Positions 23,699-36,318 are shown, numbered from the stretch's first letter. The stretch: 64,000 bases of DNA from Gigaspora rosea (GCA_003550325.1 QKWP01001873.1:38837-102836); one strand, 5' to 3'. The notes: generated by a model not told the origin, from the sequence alone. Numbers and translations: made by a program.

Positions 23699-24190
23699 TT
23701 AGTTCATGTTGGTAGTCGAGGTCTAAAATATCGGCTAAGTCGATGTTACAAAACCTGCTTAGTCTGCTTAGTTGACATATCGCACATTTTGAGCATTGTG
23801 CGTATAATACATGATGTGCATGATCGCATGTTGCACATGACTTGCACATTTCTTATTAATATACTATGTAGCAATACAGGCAAGCATGATTTGATCTAAT
23901 TGCACGTATGTATGGCACAATGAATCTGATGCCAATTTATAATATAGGTGATCTTTGATCAAGCAAATTAGTTAAAGAAATTATTTACAATAAATCCTAT
24001 TCGCATCTAAGTTTATTTGATGTCCAAAATCATGGAATCTCGAATCAATCTACAGTACAGCAAATATAGAATTCTTTAATATAAATATGATAAATAAATT
24101 CACATCAATTCTATTTTATTAAGAGCCGACTAAGTCGATTTCCAAGAAAAAATCAACTGACTTAGGCAACTAAATCGACAAACTTCTAAT
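23699..24190. mobile_element. hAT-like relic with AGTCGA motifs
   Basis: Both ends contain multiple ctaagtcgat/atcgacttag motifs, and the outermost sequences (TAGTTCATGTTGGTAGTCGA; on the other strand TAGAAGTTTGTCGATTTAGT) resemble the ends of the better delimited element at 43748-44113. No target duplication is visible, so the borders are approximate. Confidence 0.45.
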
Positions 24191-24482
24191 CAAATTATAA
24201 CACTACCAAAAATAGCTCGAACCAGGACCTGGACATTTTTAAAATAGGATTTAATTTTTTTTTGTCCAAAAACAATTTAATTTGCTAAAAACTAAAAATT
24301 TATATGTTTTAAATAACTTGAATGAACTTTTTTTTATTAGATGCATCTTATTAAGAACTTTTTAACGAAAATAAGTTTCATTCAATTTGGACTAATAGTT
24401 GCTAAATATTTGCAAAAAAATAATTTTTTAAACTTTAAAGTTTAAGTTTTTGCTAATTATATATTTGCAATTTTTAAAGTTG

Positions 24483-24890
24483 CTATAGTGCAAGATATCA
24501 ATACTCAACAGTTACACAAAGTGTTTCAATTCTTCAAATAGCTAGAATTTTTTTATCTAAGAAGTTTAAAAAAAACCTGACTAGTAACTTTGTAAAGCTA
24601 TATTAGCTCCACATATGTACCAAATGTCTTTTCAAAATCATATTACTATAAAAAGCTTGAGCAATCTGAAAATTGAAATTATATATATTTATTTATATAA
24701 AATTTCAATTTTCAAATTGGTAAACTTTTTATAGTAATATAATTTAAAAAGATATTTGGTACTATAGAGCTAATATAACTCTATAATGTTATTAGTAAGA
24801 TTTTTTTAAACTTTCTTAAATAAAAATTATACTATTTGAAAATTTTAAACACTTTGTATAACTATTAAATATAAATATCTTGCACTATAA
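24483..24890. repeat. 408-bp fold-back with arms of about 200 bp
   Basis: The left arm starts gctatagtgcaagatat, the right arm ends with its complement (atatcttgcactataa), and pairing continues with mismatches to a centre near 24690 (attgaaattatatatattta). It is entirely non-coding. Just left of it (24215-24470) lies a relic of the family described at 36319. Confidence 0.75.
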
Positions 24891-25259
24891 ATTATATATA
24901 GTCAACACTCTCTAAATGCATGTCCTCTAAGTGCATATTTACTCTATATGTATGAAAATGGTCTGTTCCTAAGCAAAATAAGTGCATATTCTATATTTTT
25001 AAATGCAAAATATTTTTTAAATTATATATATATAAATATTTTTTAAATGGGCATTATTTTATGGCGACCTGTCTCCATGCTGACCCGTAATCAACCAATC
25101 AAAATCGATCATGCGATTCACATAATGACTGATCTAATCGGTCATCACATGAATCACATGATCGATTTTGATTGATCCTTATACTGTTTATTCAAAATTT
25201 TTTTAAACGTTAAAGGTATATATTCAAATTTTTTTTTTAAAAAATATACGGTTTTACTA

Positions 25260-25590
25260 AATCACACCACTGGTGCTTAACACCACAATGATTTTCACCA
25301 ATCAAATATTTAAATGCAGTGTAACATAAAGATCAGGTGTAACATAAAATTTTTGTTGGTTTGCTTTTTTTTTAAAAAATACCTTCTAACTCAAAATTTT
25401 ATCTATGAAACCACCTTTTTTTTAAAAAAAACCCCCTTTGCGAAATTTTACTATATACTATGCCTCACCCTAACCCTAACTATTGCTCTACTTAACATAT
25501 ATCAACTTTAGCTTTTGTTTATTTTTTTTGTTTATTTTTTTAATATTGATCTTCATGTTATACTGCATACTGGTGTTTAATACCACTGGT
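25260..25590. repeat. MITE-like repeat with CCACTGGTG ends and internal CCCTAACCCTAA
   Basis: The left side has ccactggtgcttaacacca and the right side tggtgtttaataccactgg, a diverged inverted pair. Inside are gatcaggtgtaacataaaat and a short ccctaaccctaac run. Related copies occur at 43590-43740 and 47762-48070. Confidence 0.55.
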
Positions 25591-25617
25591 TTAATTTATA
25601 ATTACTGAAAATATATA

Positions 25618-25958
25618 CAGTCAACCCTCCATAAATGCAACTCGTAGGGACAAGCCTACAACGTGCATTTAGGGAGGTTTGCATTTAGAGAGAGCCAATT
25701 AAATTGCAGCTTTTAAAAATTAGATCATCAAGTTTGTGTAACTTCTACCAAAATGTATAACCTATCTTAAATACTAAAATTTGATTGGCCACATGCATTT
25801 AGGGAGGTTAGTGTGATATAAAATGTTATTCAAGAGAACGTGCATTTACTGAATATAGAATGTGCATTTAGCACTAATAACATTTTACGGAATAGAAAAA
25901 AACGTGCATTTAGAGAGGTATTGCATTTATGGAGGTTGCATTTATGGAGGGTTGACTG
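25618..25958 (+). mobile_element. CAGTC-ended MITE, best preserved copy (341 bp)
   Basis: The 23-bp terminal inverted repeats are perfect and begin CAGTCAACCCTCCATAAATG. They are flanked by TA at 25616-25617 and 25959-25960. The interior carries repeated tgcatttaggga/tgcatttagaga phrases on both sides and a central agcttttaaaaattagatca. It encodes nothing; short open frames on both strands come from the phrase repeats. Perfect ends and the TA target fit the Tc1/mariner-pogo group and suggest that this is a relatively recent copy. Confidence 0.88.
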
Positions 25959-26635
25959 TATATGTTTTAGAAAAAATGTATGTATCGCACAATGCGACAA
26001 AATTATATATCGCACTCTATAAGTACAGGTGTAATGTGAGATCAAAACAATAAAAGAACAAACACTTTACTTGATTTTAATTAGGGTTAGGGTAAGTACT
26101 GGGTAAGCACGGTCTTGGGTTAGAGTGATGCATAGTTTATATCAAAATTTTGCAAGTAATTTTTTTTGTTAGAACACGAAGGGCTGTTTCCTATACAAAA
26201 TTTTGATTTAAGTTTTTTGTATTTTTTATGTTAACACCTGCTTCTGAAATTTGATTGGTTGGGCAATAAATAAGAGTATTGCGCTGTGCGATATATAAAT
26301 AACTCCTATGTTTTATATATTCAGAATTTTTTTTTAAATGTTAAAAATATTTATAATCGAAATTTTTTTTAAATGTTAAAGGTACTGTATATATTTGAAT
26401 TTTTTTTTTTAACAAAAAGTTAAAGTACAGTATATATTCGAAATTTTTTTTTTAAATGTTAAAGGTATATATTCGAAATTTATTAATTTAAAAAAAAACA
26501 TAATACATAGCAAAATCTACAGTAAATAAAAACACCCAAGATGCCCATCTGTTAACAACCATACTTTCCCAGAACCTAGGCACCAAACGAGTCAAGAAAA
26601 ATTAATATTGTCTAATCCCTATTTAGTATCAACTT

Positions 26636-26760
26636 CAACAACTCCTCAACGACTCCAATTATGATGACTCTAACTACAACAACTCCAACTGCGATGACTC
26701 TGACTGTGATGACTCCAACTACAATGACTCTAACAAAATGACTCTAGTGACGGTAACTAA
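26636..26760. repeat. Degenerate GATGACTCCAACTAC tandem repeat
   Basis: About eight diverged units of roughly 15 bp (actccaactgcgatg, actctgactgtgatg, actccaactacaatg and so on). No open frame is maintained. Confidence 0.7.
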
Positions 26761-26967
26761 TCGCTTACGATGAAATGCATCAAAAAAAAAATGTTAGCGA
26801 CAAAATACAAGAACTAAAAAAGAAAAAAAAACTTATCTTAATTAAAGTCCCAATTCTATTTATATCTAATTGCCGTTTTTAAACAAACTTATCCTAGCAC
26901 AAACAAAAAAAAACAAAAAAAATAAGCAAAAAAAATAAAAATAAAATAAAAAAGCTAAAAAAAAAGA

Positions 26968-27371
26968 NNNNNNNNNNNNNNNNNNNNNNNNNNNNNNNNN
27001 NNNNNNNNNNNNNNNNNNNNNNNNNNNNNNNNNNNNNNNNNNNNNNNNNNNNNNNNNNNNNNNNNNNNNNNNNNNNNNNNNNNNNNNNNNNNNNNNNNNN
27101 NNNNNNNNNNNNNNNNNNNNNNNNNNNNNNNNNNNNNNNNNNNNNNNNNNNNNNNNNNNNNNNNNNNNNNNNNNNNNNNNNNNNNNNNNNNNNNNNNNNN
27201 NNNNNNNNNNNNNNNNNNNNNNNNNNNNNNNNNNNNNNNNNNNNNNNNNNNNNNNNNNNNNNNNNNNNNNNNNNNNNNNNNNNNNNNNNNNNNNNNNNNN
27301 NNNNNNNNNNNNNNNNNNNNNNNNNNNNNNNNNNNNNNNNNNNNNNNNNNNNNNNNNNNNNNNNNNNNNNN
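26968..27371. other. Assembly gap (404 N)
   Basis: Unknown bases, flanked on both sides by A-rich sequence with simple AAAAAAT-type repeats. The gap probably holds more of this simple sequence. Confidence 0.99.
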
Positions 27372-27840
27372 AAAAAAAATAAAAAAAATAAAAAATAAAA
27401 AAAAAATAAAAAAATAAAAAAAAACGACCTAAAAAAAATAAAAAAAAATAAAAAAAATAAAAAAAACGATCTAAAAAAAATAAAAAAACTGACCAAAAAA
27501 AAACTGAAAAACGAAAAAATTCAAAAAAAATCAATTCATGAGATCCAGATTTAATCCTTAACATAGAATAATTTCTAAAAAAAATCGTTAAAAAAAAATT
27601 CTTAAAAAAAAACAATAAAATCATTAAAAAAAATTTTTTTTATAAAAAAAAAACTTCTCAAACACTTGCTTGTATTGTCACATAAAGTCTAACTTTTAGA
27701 TCCTATAATTTATTTTCTCATAGCTGTTATTTAATTGCTGATCTTAATTGCCGATAGCGAAATACTAAGAAATAGCAAAGCCTTAGTGAAATTGCGAAAC
27801 TATTGGTTGAAGACGAAGAAGAAAGCAAAAAAAAAAGTAG

Positions 27841-27942
27841 GCACAGCACGACTTTGCATGGCACGACTTTGTATGACTTTGCACAGCACAACTTTGTATA
27901 GCATGACTTTGCATGGCACGACTTTGCACAGCATGACTTTGG
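27841..27942. repeat. 15-bp tandem repeat GCACGACTTTGCATG, about 6 units
   Basis: Units gcacgactttgcatg, gcacgactttgtatg, gcacaactttgtata, gcatgactttgcatg and so on, with one partial unit. It keeps frames open on both strands by chance. Confidence 0.85.
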
Positions 27943-28379
27943 CCTAGAAAAAAAAACAAACAATGATTATCAAACGATATTCATTGTTTATATATGATCA
28001 CCAATCTCTAAAATGATTGGTCGATCATATTGGGTCATATAGCAACAGGTCACTATTTTATTTTTGCCTATATATTATCAGTTATATATATTATATTTTA
28101 AATATTTTTAATTATATTACATATTTATTATATCTTATATTTTACTTATTATTTTTATATTATTATATATTATAACTACTTTTGTACTTTGTTGCATCTA
28201 ATACTATAACTATATACAAAAAACTAGCTCTACACACTTATTTTCGCTTACCTCACAGTTAGCTATTATCTTTGTTTTTTTGTTTTGTATCGTCTTCGCT
28301 TTGGCTATTTCTTTTGTTTTGACTATACCTTCATTTCGTTTTCTTTTTCTAAATACTTCCTAAAAAAAATAAAAAAAAC

Positions 28380-28960
28380 CTATTTTTCAGAAGTGTTAGT
28401 GTTCTTGCAACTTGCCGAAGAAATTTTGTAAAGTGCCAACTAAAAAAACAAAAAATATAAGCAATCTAATAAAAAAAATAGACAAAGTCCCAAATCTTTA
28501 TTTCTTTGAAGTAAAAGTTTGCGTTTTTGCAAATTCAAAATTGCTAAAGCTAGATTAATGTTTTTGCAAAATGCCAAAAAAGTCGCAAAGTGACAAAAAA
28601 GTTTGAGTTGGTTTTTTTGCAAAATGCCAAGAAGTAAGAGTTCTGTTCTCGCAAAGTATCGAAATAAAATAAATTAATAAAAAAATTTTAAAAACAAACC
28701 AAAAAAACAAAACAAAAAACATAAAATAAAAAAATAAATAAAGCAAAAACTTGCAAGAACTTTCAAAACTTGCAAAAACTTGTAAAAACTTGCTCCCATT
28801 TCTCTAAAGAAGCATTTTTGAAAATTTAAAAATTGCTAAAGAAATCAGTTATATGTTCTTGCAAAGTGTTAAAAGTCTGAGTTGGGATAAAAGTCAAATT
28901 GGTATTCTTATAAAGTACTAAAAAGTTGTTAGTTTTTTACAAAAAGCTGTTGTTTTTGTA
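28380..28960. repeat. Diverged tandem repeat with TTTTTGCAAAATGCCAA motif
   Basis: The motif gttyttgcaaartgcc(a)a followed by aagttgagttgg or similar recurs about seven times at irregular spacings of 50-110 bp. It is non-coding, and the minus-strand open frames here are products of the repeat. Confidence 0.6.
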
Positions 28961-29668
28961 AAATATGAAAAATTAAAAATAAATAAATAAAAAAAAAATA
29001 AAACAAAAGCAAAAAAAAGCAAAAACAAAAAAAAAACAATGTGAATAGAAGATCTAATTTATAAACAAAAAATCTAATCTGATCTTGTAATACAGATTTG
29101 TAGATTAATTTTGATATATTTGAAGTATTTCAAAAATATAGTCCAATATGTCCTTGGTATGACTTAGGTTACATATCTACTAATCCAGCTAGTTCTTTTA
29201 AAAATATTTCGAATTCACTTTCAAAAACATTTTCAAAATATTTTGAAATCTGAAATATTTCGAAATATATTGCATATGCGAAATCTTTTAAAAGATTTGC
29301 AGGTTTATAAAATTTTTCGAAAGATTGTACTACTATAAATTTGCTAATGAATTTTACAGATAAATTACTGATTTTTAACTTTTAAACCAGTGACTTGTCA
29401 AATTTCTAGTATTTGTTTAAGAGATTCATGAATTTATATTATTATGATTATTATTTTAAATAAAAGAATAAACTGTAAATAGTAAATTTTTGCTTTTATT
29501 TTTATCAATAAGTAACAATTATTCATTGATTCAAATATGATTTTGAACTAACAGGAATCAATAAATGATATAATATATATATAAACTGTTTTCATTTGGG
29601 TTACCTAATTTCAATTTACATGGATGACTCAGGTGAAAAAATTGCTTCTAGTTCAAACCTCTAGACAG

Positions 29669-30113
29669 AAGTAGGTAACTTTATAAGAAAATTATGTTAC
29701 CTATGTATTAAAGTTAAAATTTTTGGGTTTTCAATATAAAACCTTTGTTTGATTAGATAATCTACTTCAGGCCTTAAGCAAAGTTGTTTGGCATGTGATT
29801 CTATTCACAAATAAAGTTGCAATGTGTTTTTTCAAATCTTTTACTAAGTGAAAAATGGGGTTAAAATTAAAAAAAATTTTTTTTCTAAAAATTTTTTAAA
29901 AAATTTTTTTTTCTAACTTTAATTCTATTTTTTATTTAGTAAATATTTAAAAAAACATGTTGCAACCATATTGTAAGTAGAATCATATACTAAACAACTT
30001 TGCTTCAAGGCCCGAAGTAGGTTATCTAATCAAAAAAAGGTTTTATATTGAAACCCCAAAAATTTTAACTTTAGTATATAGGTAACACATTTTTTGTACA
30101 AGGTAACCTACTT
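29669..30113. repeat. 445-bp fold-back with GTAGGTAAC ends
   Basis: The left arm (gaagtaggtaac ... ttatgttacctat ... aaagttaaaatttttggg ... ataatctacttc) pairs with the right arm in reverse order (gaagtaggttatct ... cccaaaaattttaac ... ggtaacctacttt). The arms are about 200 bp, and the loop is a poly-A/poly-T patch near 29870-29910. It is non-coding. Confidence 0.75.
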
Positions 30114-31593
30114 TTGTTACCTAAATAAAGTTGCTCAAAGCATGATTTTATATATATTTATTATCTTAAAATCATCAAATATTTGGTTTTGGCAAAGTTA
30201 CATTTTCATTTATACAAAATCAGCAAAATTTTAATATGATTTTTAAGCTCAATTTTTTTCTTCTCCTTTTGTTTTATATTTCCGAAAAATTTAATTTTAA
30301 TAAGTTAATATATAGTTAAAGAAATATCAAAAATTCAAAGTTTATAGTAATTTTATATTTTTTTTTATAATTTATTATAAAAATTTTCATACAGTATGAT
30401 ATATTATGTAACTGATATGTTTTGAAAAGTTTTTATCATAGTAAAAAATTTTATTAAAAGAATAATAAAATTCATCTTAAAAAACTAGCATTTTTTGAGC
30501 CAAAGAACAAATTTACTTAAAATAAAATTCTTTACAAATCATGATTTTTTACTTGATAGTGTTTTTCTATAATACTTTGTATAATAGTGAATTTGCTAAT
30601 TCTTATGTTCTCTTTTTTGATCCTGAGTATCTTAGGATCCACTAGGTTGATTTTGATAATTTAACTATCATTAGAACTAGAAAATAAGCTTTACAACTTT
30701 TAACTAAAAGGTTTACTTATTAGCTTTTAGAGTTAAAGTTAGAGTTAAAGTTAATAATTATATTATTGTTTTAACTTTACAGAGATGTAAAGATAAAAAT
30801 ATATCAACTTTAAAGAAAGATTCTCTTTAAATTATTTCTAAAACTTTAAATTAAAAATTATTAAATACTAAAGAATACATATATAAAATTTAAAAAAAGT
30901 TTATATATATATTTTTAAATAAATTTAATTTAAATAATTTTTTTGCATAAATTTATATATAAAATTAGGTGAGTCAACTTATTTGATTTATAATAATAGC
31001 ATTTGAAACCTCTGTAAAAAAACATATCCTGTAACTAATAGTTATACCAGATACTATTCAAGAATTAAATCAAATAGACAATGAATAATATCTAGGTCTT
31101 AATTATAAAAGGTACTATTTATTAGAAATACTTATAGTCTATAGTTAGAGCATATACCAAATTTGAAATCAGAGATCCAAAATGATTTATAAAATTTGGT
31201 ATAATTTGATTGGCTTTATTATATTTTTTTATATCATTTTCTTTTAAAGATTTTGCAAGAATTTTATATTTATTTGTTTTTTTTTGTTTTTTTTTTAAGA
31301 TGAGGCCTTGCTTATATCTTTATTGGGTAATTTATATAAGTAATTATATATAATGTGAAAAACTTAAATTGTTCAAGGACAAATACATAAATTACATACA
31401 AGAATAGAAGCTCAGACTAATTTATCTGCAACCTAAACCTAATTTTATATTTATTTGTTACTAAACAATATTCAAATAGTTAGTATAAAATATATATTTT
31501 TATTTATTCCAATTAATTTTATATTATAAGTTGATATTGAAAAAAAAGTAAATAAGACTTTAAGATCAGAATTTTTGATACAAAACTTTCAAA
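30114..31593. other. No gene seen
   Basis: Very A+T-rich sequence with no sustained frame or delimitable element. Confidence 0.4.
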
Positions 31594-31792
31594 TAGTGAT
31601 TTGAACTGAGATCAAAATCATTAATCGGTTACCCGAACTGGTCCCACCCGATTCCAATCAGGTTAACCAGAACTGTTTCGGTTAACTCAGTTGATCTGCG
31701 TCATCCGAATTACCCAGGTCAACTGGGACAGAATTTCTAATTGAATTATCGGTTAACCCGAGTTATCCGGATCAACCGGGTCAACTGGGTCT

Positions 31793-31980
31793 ATTGTATT
31801 TATTTTATTTTATTATTTTATCGAAAAAGAGAGATCTAAAAACCCACTTCTTCAATTTCTTATTTCTTATATACTACTGATTTGACTCAAATCAGTAGTA
31901 TATAAGGAATAAGGAATTGAAGAAGTGGGTTTTTAGATCTCTCTCTCTTTGATAAAATAATAAAATAAAATAAATACAAT
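31793..31980. repeat. Near-perfect 188-bp hairpin
   Basis: Two arms of about 94 bp (starting attgtatttattttatttta; inner arm ttatatactactgatttga) pair almost without mismatch around 31886. One extra ct in the gagagatct region is the main difference. Such a palindrome would give long double-stranded RNA if transcribed. Confidence 0.9.
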
Positions 31981-32290
31981 AAAGCCCTTTCGCAAATAAT
32001 ATATAACCAACCAGTTTTGTTAGTCGAAATATACCATTTAGTCAAATATTTAGACACTTAAGTGTCTAAATATATTTCGACATCGCATTATTTTTTGTCG
32101 AAATATCGAAATTCTAAATTTGACTAAATGTCTAAATACTTGACGAAATAAATATTATATGACTAAATGCCTAAATGCTTGATGAAATGAATAATATGAC
32201 TAAATGTCTAAATGCTTGATAAAATAAATATTATATGACTAAATGTCTAAATGTTTGATCTATATACATTATGACTAAATATCTAAATAC

Positions 32291-32849
32291 TTAATTGATG
32301 ATCTGGATAAGATCAGCACTATTACCATATTGGGACAATAGTAAATTTTGGTGATAAGTACAATATAAATTTTTATTATATACTGAAATCTGAGCGGAGA
32401 CAAATGAAAAGTAATTTTTTTATTAAGTTAACAATACATGTTGATTAATTGAAAGTTGTAGAGCTCAATGAGACGCATCTAATGGTGGTTAGTCATCCAA
32501 ATTGGGCCAGTGGATGGTGAGATATTATTAAGAAACGATTGGCCGACTATGTAAAATCTCTATGTAAACAATATTTGTTTAAATAGAGATTTTACATAGT
32601 CAGCCAATCGTTTCTTAATAATATCTCGCCATCCACTAGGCCGATTTGGATAATCTAACCACTATTAGATGCGTCTCATCGAGCTCTACAACTTTCAATT
32701 AATCGACATGTATCGTTAACTTAATAAAAAAATTACTTTTCATTTGACTTTGCTCAGATTTCAGCATATAGTTAATATCATAGGAATTTTGCCCCAATTT
32801 CTAATATAGAAATAGTGCTGATCTTATCCGGATCAGTAATTAACAATTT
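32291..32849. mobile_element. 559-bp fold-back element (family also at 41451-42051)
   Basis: The outer ends (tgatctggataagatcagca; on the other strand tgatccggataagatcagca) are inverted, and pairing continues to a centre near 32570 (tttacatag...ctatgtaaa). The arm contains ttgaaagttgtagagctc and cgattggccgacta, shared with the repeats at 41451-42051. It is non-coding. Confidence 0.8.
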
Positions 32850-33856
32850 AAATAAATGTCAATGCTTGACGAAATAAATATTACATATATGTATGACTAA
32901 ATGTATAAATATAATATAGACATTTTGACTATTTAGACATTTTGACGATATTTCAACATTTCAACACTATTTAGATAGACATTTCAACACTATTTAGACA
33001 TTTCGACACTATTTAGACATTCCGACACTATTTAGGCATTTCAATATTAATTTAGTATTTTGGCATTACTTTAGAATTTCGACACTATTTAGACATTTCG
33101 ACACTATTTGGGCATTTCGACACTATTAGGCATTTCGACATTAATTTAGTATTTTGATATTTATTTAAAATTTCAACATTAATTTAGAATTTTGATATGC
33201 TAAATGTCGAATGTCGAAATATTTCTACATAGCTCAAAACAATTTCGACTAACAATACTACAACTAACAAAAGCCGAACTTGGGCTTTGTTAAAAAAAAA
33301 AAGCAAAAGTATATTTAAAAATATCTATAGATGACCTATTTGATCCGAGTTGACACAATTTTTGACCGTGACTCACATAACCCGTTGAGTCAGGTCAACC
33401 CATACGGGTCAGCTGATTCGGGTAACACCTCTAATGCAGTACAACTGTTTTTGTAATCAGTTAATCGGCTATTAACTGATTATGCTGAATTACCTGATTA
33501 AGAATTTTATTCAATCAGTTAACTGTATTTCTTTCAGTCCGGGTCGGTTACCTGATTATAGGCCAACTGGGTCAAGTCGCTACTTTCAAGTAATTTTGTT
33601 AACTAAATAATATTTAAACAATTTTTTGTAGTATCAAAACACAAGTATTTATATATCTGAACAAAAGACCACAAAGTAATATTACTAAAACTTGGTTTTG
33701 ATGATATATAAAGAACAATTATATTATTAAAATTTATAATAAATTAACAAAAGATAAAATTAGTACAAATAGCAAAGTTCTATTAGTAAAAAAGCAAATA
33801 TAGATTAAAATAATAATAGATAATTATACTGAATTTATTTAATTTTACTTTTTTTA

Positions 33857-34640
33857 GGATGTGGCGACTTAGAGAAGTTGCCAGGTTGTCACCCCCAAGC
33901 GACAGGTCAAAAGTTCGAATCCCACTGGCGACGTTTTGAAAAATAGGCCTGTGTTACGGTAACTGTGGCTCAAGATCGGTTGGGTAAAAATGCCTGTAAT
34001 CTTGGTTACACCATCTTGAATGGAAGCTTCTGAGCGAATTGGTGTATTGTTACACTGACAAATCCAGGAAACCAGAAAAACAGAAACCCCTTAGCAAATT
34101 CCAAGTAAGGAGGTAGACGGATGGCTACGACAGTGCTAACCAAAAGAGGTGGGTGCCAGGCCAGACGACGAACCTTACAAGGGTTGTAGTAGGCGATATC
34201 AGCGGTTTACGGGAATCTGGACTGCGAGTATATGGGTAAAGCCATAGCGTCGATCGCTGAAAGAAACCATACGATTAATTGTGTGGGACATGTATCGTTC
34301 TGGTAAATTCTATGTCAACCGGTTTGTTTGGCATAGTGCAGCAGGTTGTACCTGGGAATTCACCCAAAAGAGATGTCATGCCGGGTAATGTCGGAGGTTA
34401 AGTATTAGGGGATTGATGGGCTTAGCGGATAATCAGAGGATTTAAATTAGGCAATTCCCGTAGTTGGGTTGTAGGTATGGTAGCTAGTGTGGAACCTTAG
34501 GCGGACCACTTCAATTAGACACCAAAAGTGTACGTGTGGCTAGTTGTATTCTCGTTACTGCTGTATAAGTACGTCATATCTTAAGAATCCTAATAAATAC
34601 TTGTCGGCGAGACTGCCTAAGTTTAAAAAAAAAAAAAAAA
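33857..34640 (+). mobile_element. tRNA-headed SINE, family 1, full-length copy
   Basis: The first 80 bases look tRNA-derived: an A-box-like TGGCGACTTAGAGAAGTTG, then a B box within AAGTTCGAATCCCACTGG. A unique body of about 680 bp follows, with G+C content well above the surroundings, ending in a poly-A run (34625-34640). The internal Pol III promoter plus an A-tail define a SINE moved by a LINE in trans. The antisense copy at 60751-61416 matches along its length from the same first base, which fixes the 5' end. The body has stops in all frames. It is long for a SINE. Confidence 0.82.
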
Positions 34641-36252
34641 TTTTTTTTTTTTTTTAAAAAATTAAAATATTTTGCTTTTATTATTTATCTTTTAGCTTTT
34701 CAACAATAATTAAAAAGTTTTACAATACAAAGCTTAGTATTATCACAAACTAAATAAATATTAAAAATATCCATAAATAATGTCATACAAGAAAAAAGAG
34801 GGGTCTCACAAAATATAACATTTTTTTGATAAATAGGAGAAGAATCAAAAAAATATAATATAATTTTTTTATAAAATTTGTCTAAATTTTGATTAGAGAT
34901 CCAAATTGAATAATTTTGACACTAATTGATTTATCATAGTAAGAAAAATCAAATGGTATCAAATTATTTTATTTGGATTACTGGATCAAAAGTTATTAGC
35001 AAAATACTATATAATTATTATTATTTTTTTTCTTTTTGACAAAGTTTAGAAACAATTTTATTAGAAATATTGAACAAATATGGATATTAATTATAATCTT
35101 TTCTAATTAAAACCCATTATCATTTGCCTGCTTCTAATGAGTACCCAAATATGACATACCATATTAATAATCTAATTTACCGAAAAGTCATGTCAGATTT
35201 TCAAAAAAAAAAACAAAAAAAAAAGACAAAAAACAAACCAAAAAAAAAAAAGAGAATAAAAAGTAACGATAATAAATGAGAGAAAGAGAAGCTCAAAAAA
35301 AGAAAAGAAAAAGTTACAAAAATTTAACAAAAATACATAAAACCTATAGAAATGTAACTGATAGTCACTTATTATAACCTATATTAGATTGTAAAAAATT
35401 ATATAATACTGCACAAGGATAGTACTTTTGCCAAAGTATTATATATATATATAAGAAAAAAAATAAACTAGTTGCGTCTAAAAGAACCTTCTAGAAAAAA
35501 ATTTTATCTCAAATTTTCTCCAAAATATTTCATATGTTATTTATTGTTTATCTCAAAGATTCCAATTTTACTTGTGGCTTGATTCTACTTTAATAGACAT
35601 GTTTTTAATTTGGGGAATGGCTAAAGCCAGGTGTGTTTATATATTTTTGATTATTTAATTAAAATTAGGATAAGAGTTAGTTAGGAGTAGGGTTAGAGCT
35701 TAACTTATAAGCAAAATTGTATTCCTGACATTTTTTTATTAATGCTCCTAGACAGGTTCAAACACTCATTTTTTGTATTTTCAGTATTTTTTTACTTTTT
35801 TTTTTGTTTTTGTCTCATCGAGCTGATCTGTAAAGATCAAATTTTATGATTTGATTGGCTTTATATTACGTGAATGCACCTAGCTTTAGATGACCTCCAA
35901 TTTGGAAAAAGTAAACACTGCTGATCTTTTGGAGAGGTAAACCAGAATGTTTACTTTGTTGAAATTTTGAAACCAAAGACAAAAAAAGAACTCTAAAATA
36001 TACATAAATAGGTTAGGTATTTAGTTTGCTTATTTTTAAAGAGTTTTATACAGATCTTTTCTATTTATAATAATTTTTTTGCTTACCTTTGAGAATTTTT
36101 TTACAGATCATTCTATTTTTAGTAATTTATAATAAACTTGACCTATTTATATATATTTCAGGGGTTTACAAGAAATGTTATTTGTAACAAATTTAAAAAA
36201 GTATAAAGTTAAAAAAACTTTTTTTTTGTTGTTTTCCTCTGGTTTTTTTCAG
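34641..36252. other. No gene seen; relics of two repeat families
   Basis: 34745-35000 is a reverse fragment of the element at 42601-43383 (same aatcaaatggtaccaaat phrases). 35600-35940 shares phrases with 53570-53790. 35990-36165 is a diverged copy of the MITE at 1064-1244. The remainder is A+T-rich spacer. Confidence 0.5.
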
Positions 36253-36318
36253 AAGTGACTTGAACCAGATAACAAAATTATCAATTGTTTAACCAACCTG
36301 ATATAACTAAGTATAATA

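Larger units (their letters stand above)
31594..33582. mobile_element. 2-kb composite hAT-like element with nested fold-backs
   Basis: The ends TAGTGATTTGAACTGAG and, on the other strand, TAGCGACTTGACCCAG are inverted repeats. They are flanked by CTTTCAAA (31586-31593) and CTTTCAAG (33583-33590), an 8-bp duplication with one mismatch. Both subterminal zones carry many CGGGTCAACTGGGT/GGTTAACC motifs. Nested inside are a 188-bp hairpin (31793-31980), a 559-bp fold-back (32291-32849) and a dense array of atttagacatttcgacact units (32920-33180). No transposase is present. A related element with the same end type lies around 36253-37054. Confidence 0.72.

Noticed and set aside
25440..26130. Telomere or contig end
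   Set aside because: Only two or three TTAGGG-type units, inside repeat elements in the middle of the window.
26866..27624. Minus-strand frames rich in Phe and Leu
   Set aside because: Poly-A/T simple sequence around and through the second gap; no real protein signal.
32920..33180. CRISPR-like array of atttagacatttcgacact
   Set aside because: Units are adjacent and degenerate without unique spacers, in a eukaryotic transposon.
33857..33940. Possible functional tRNA
   Set aside because: The B box is good but the acceptor and anticodon stems do not pair cleanly, and the sequence continues into a SINE body with a second copy elsewhere.
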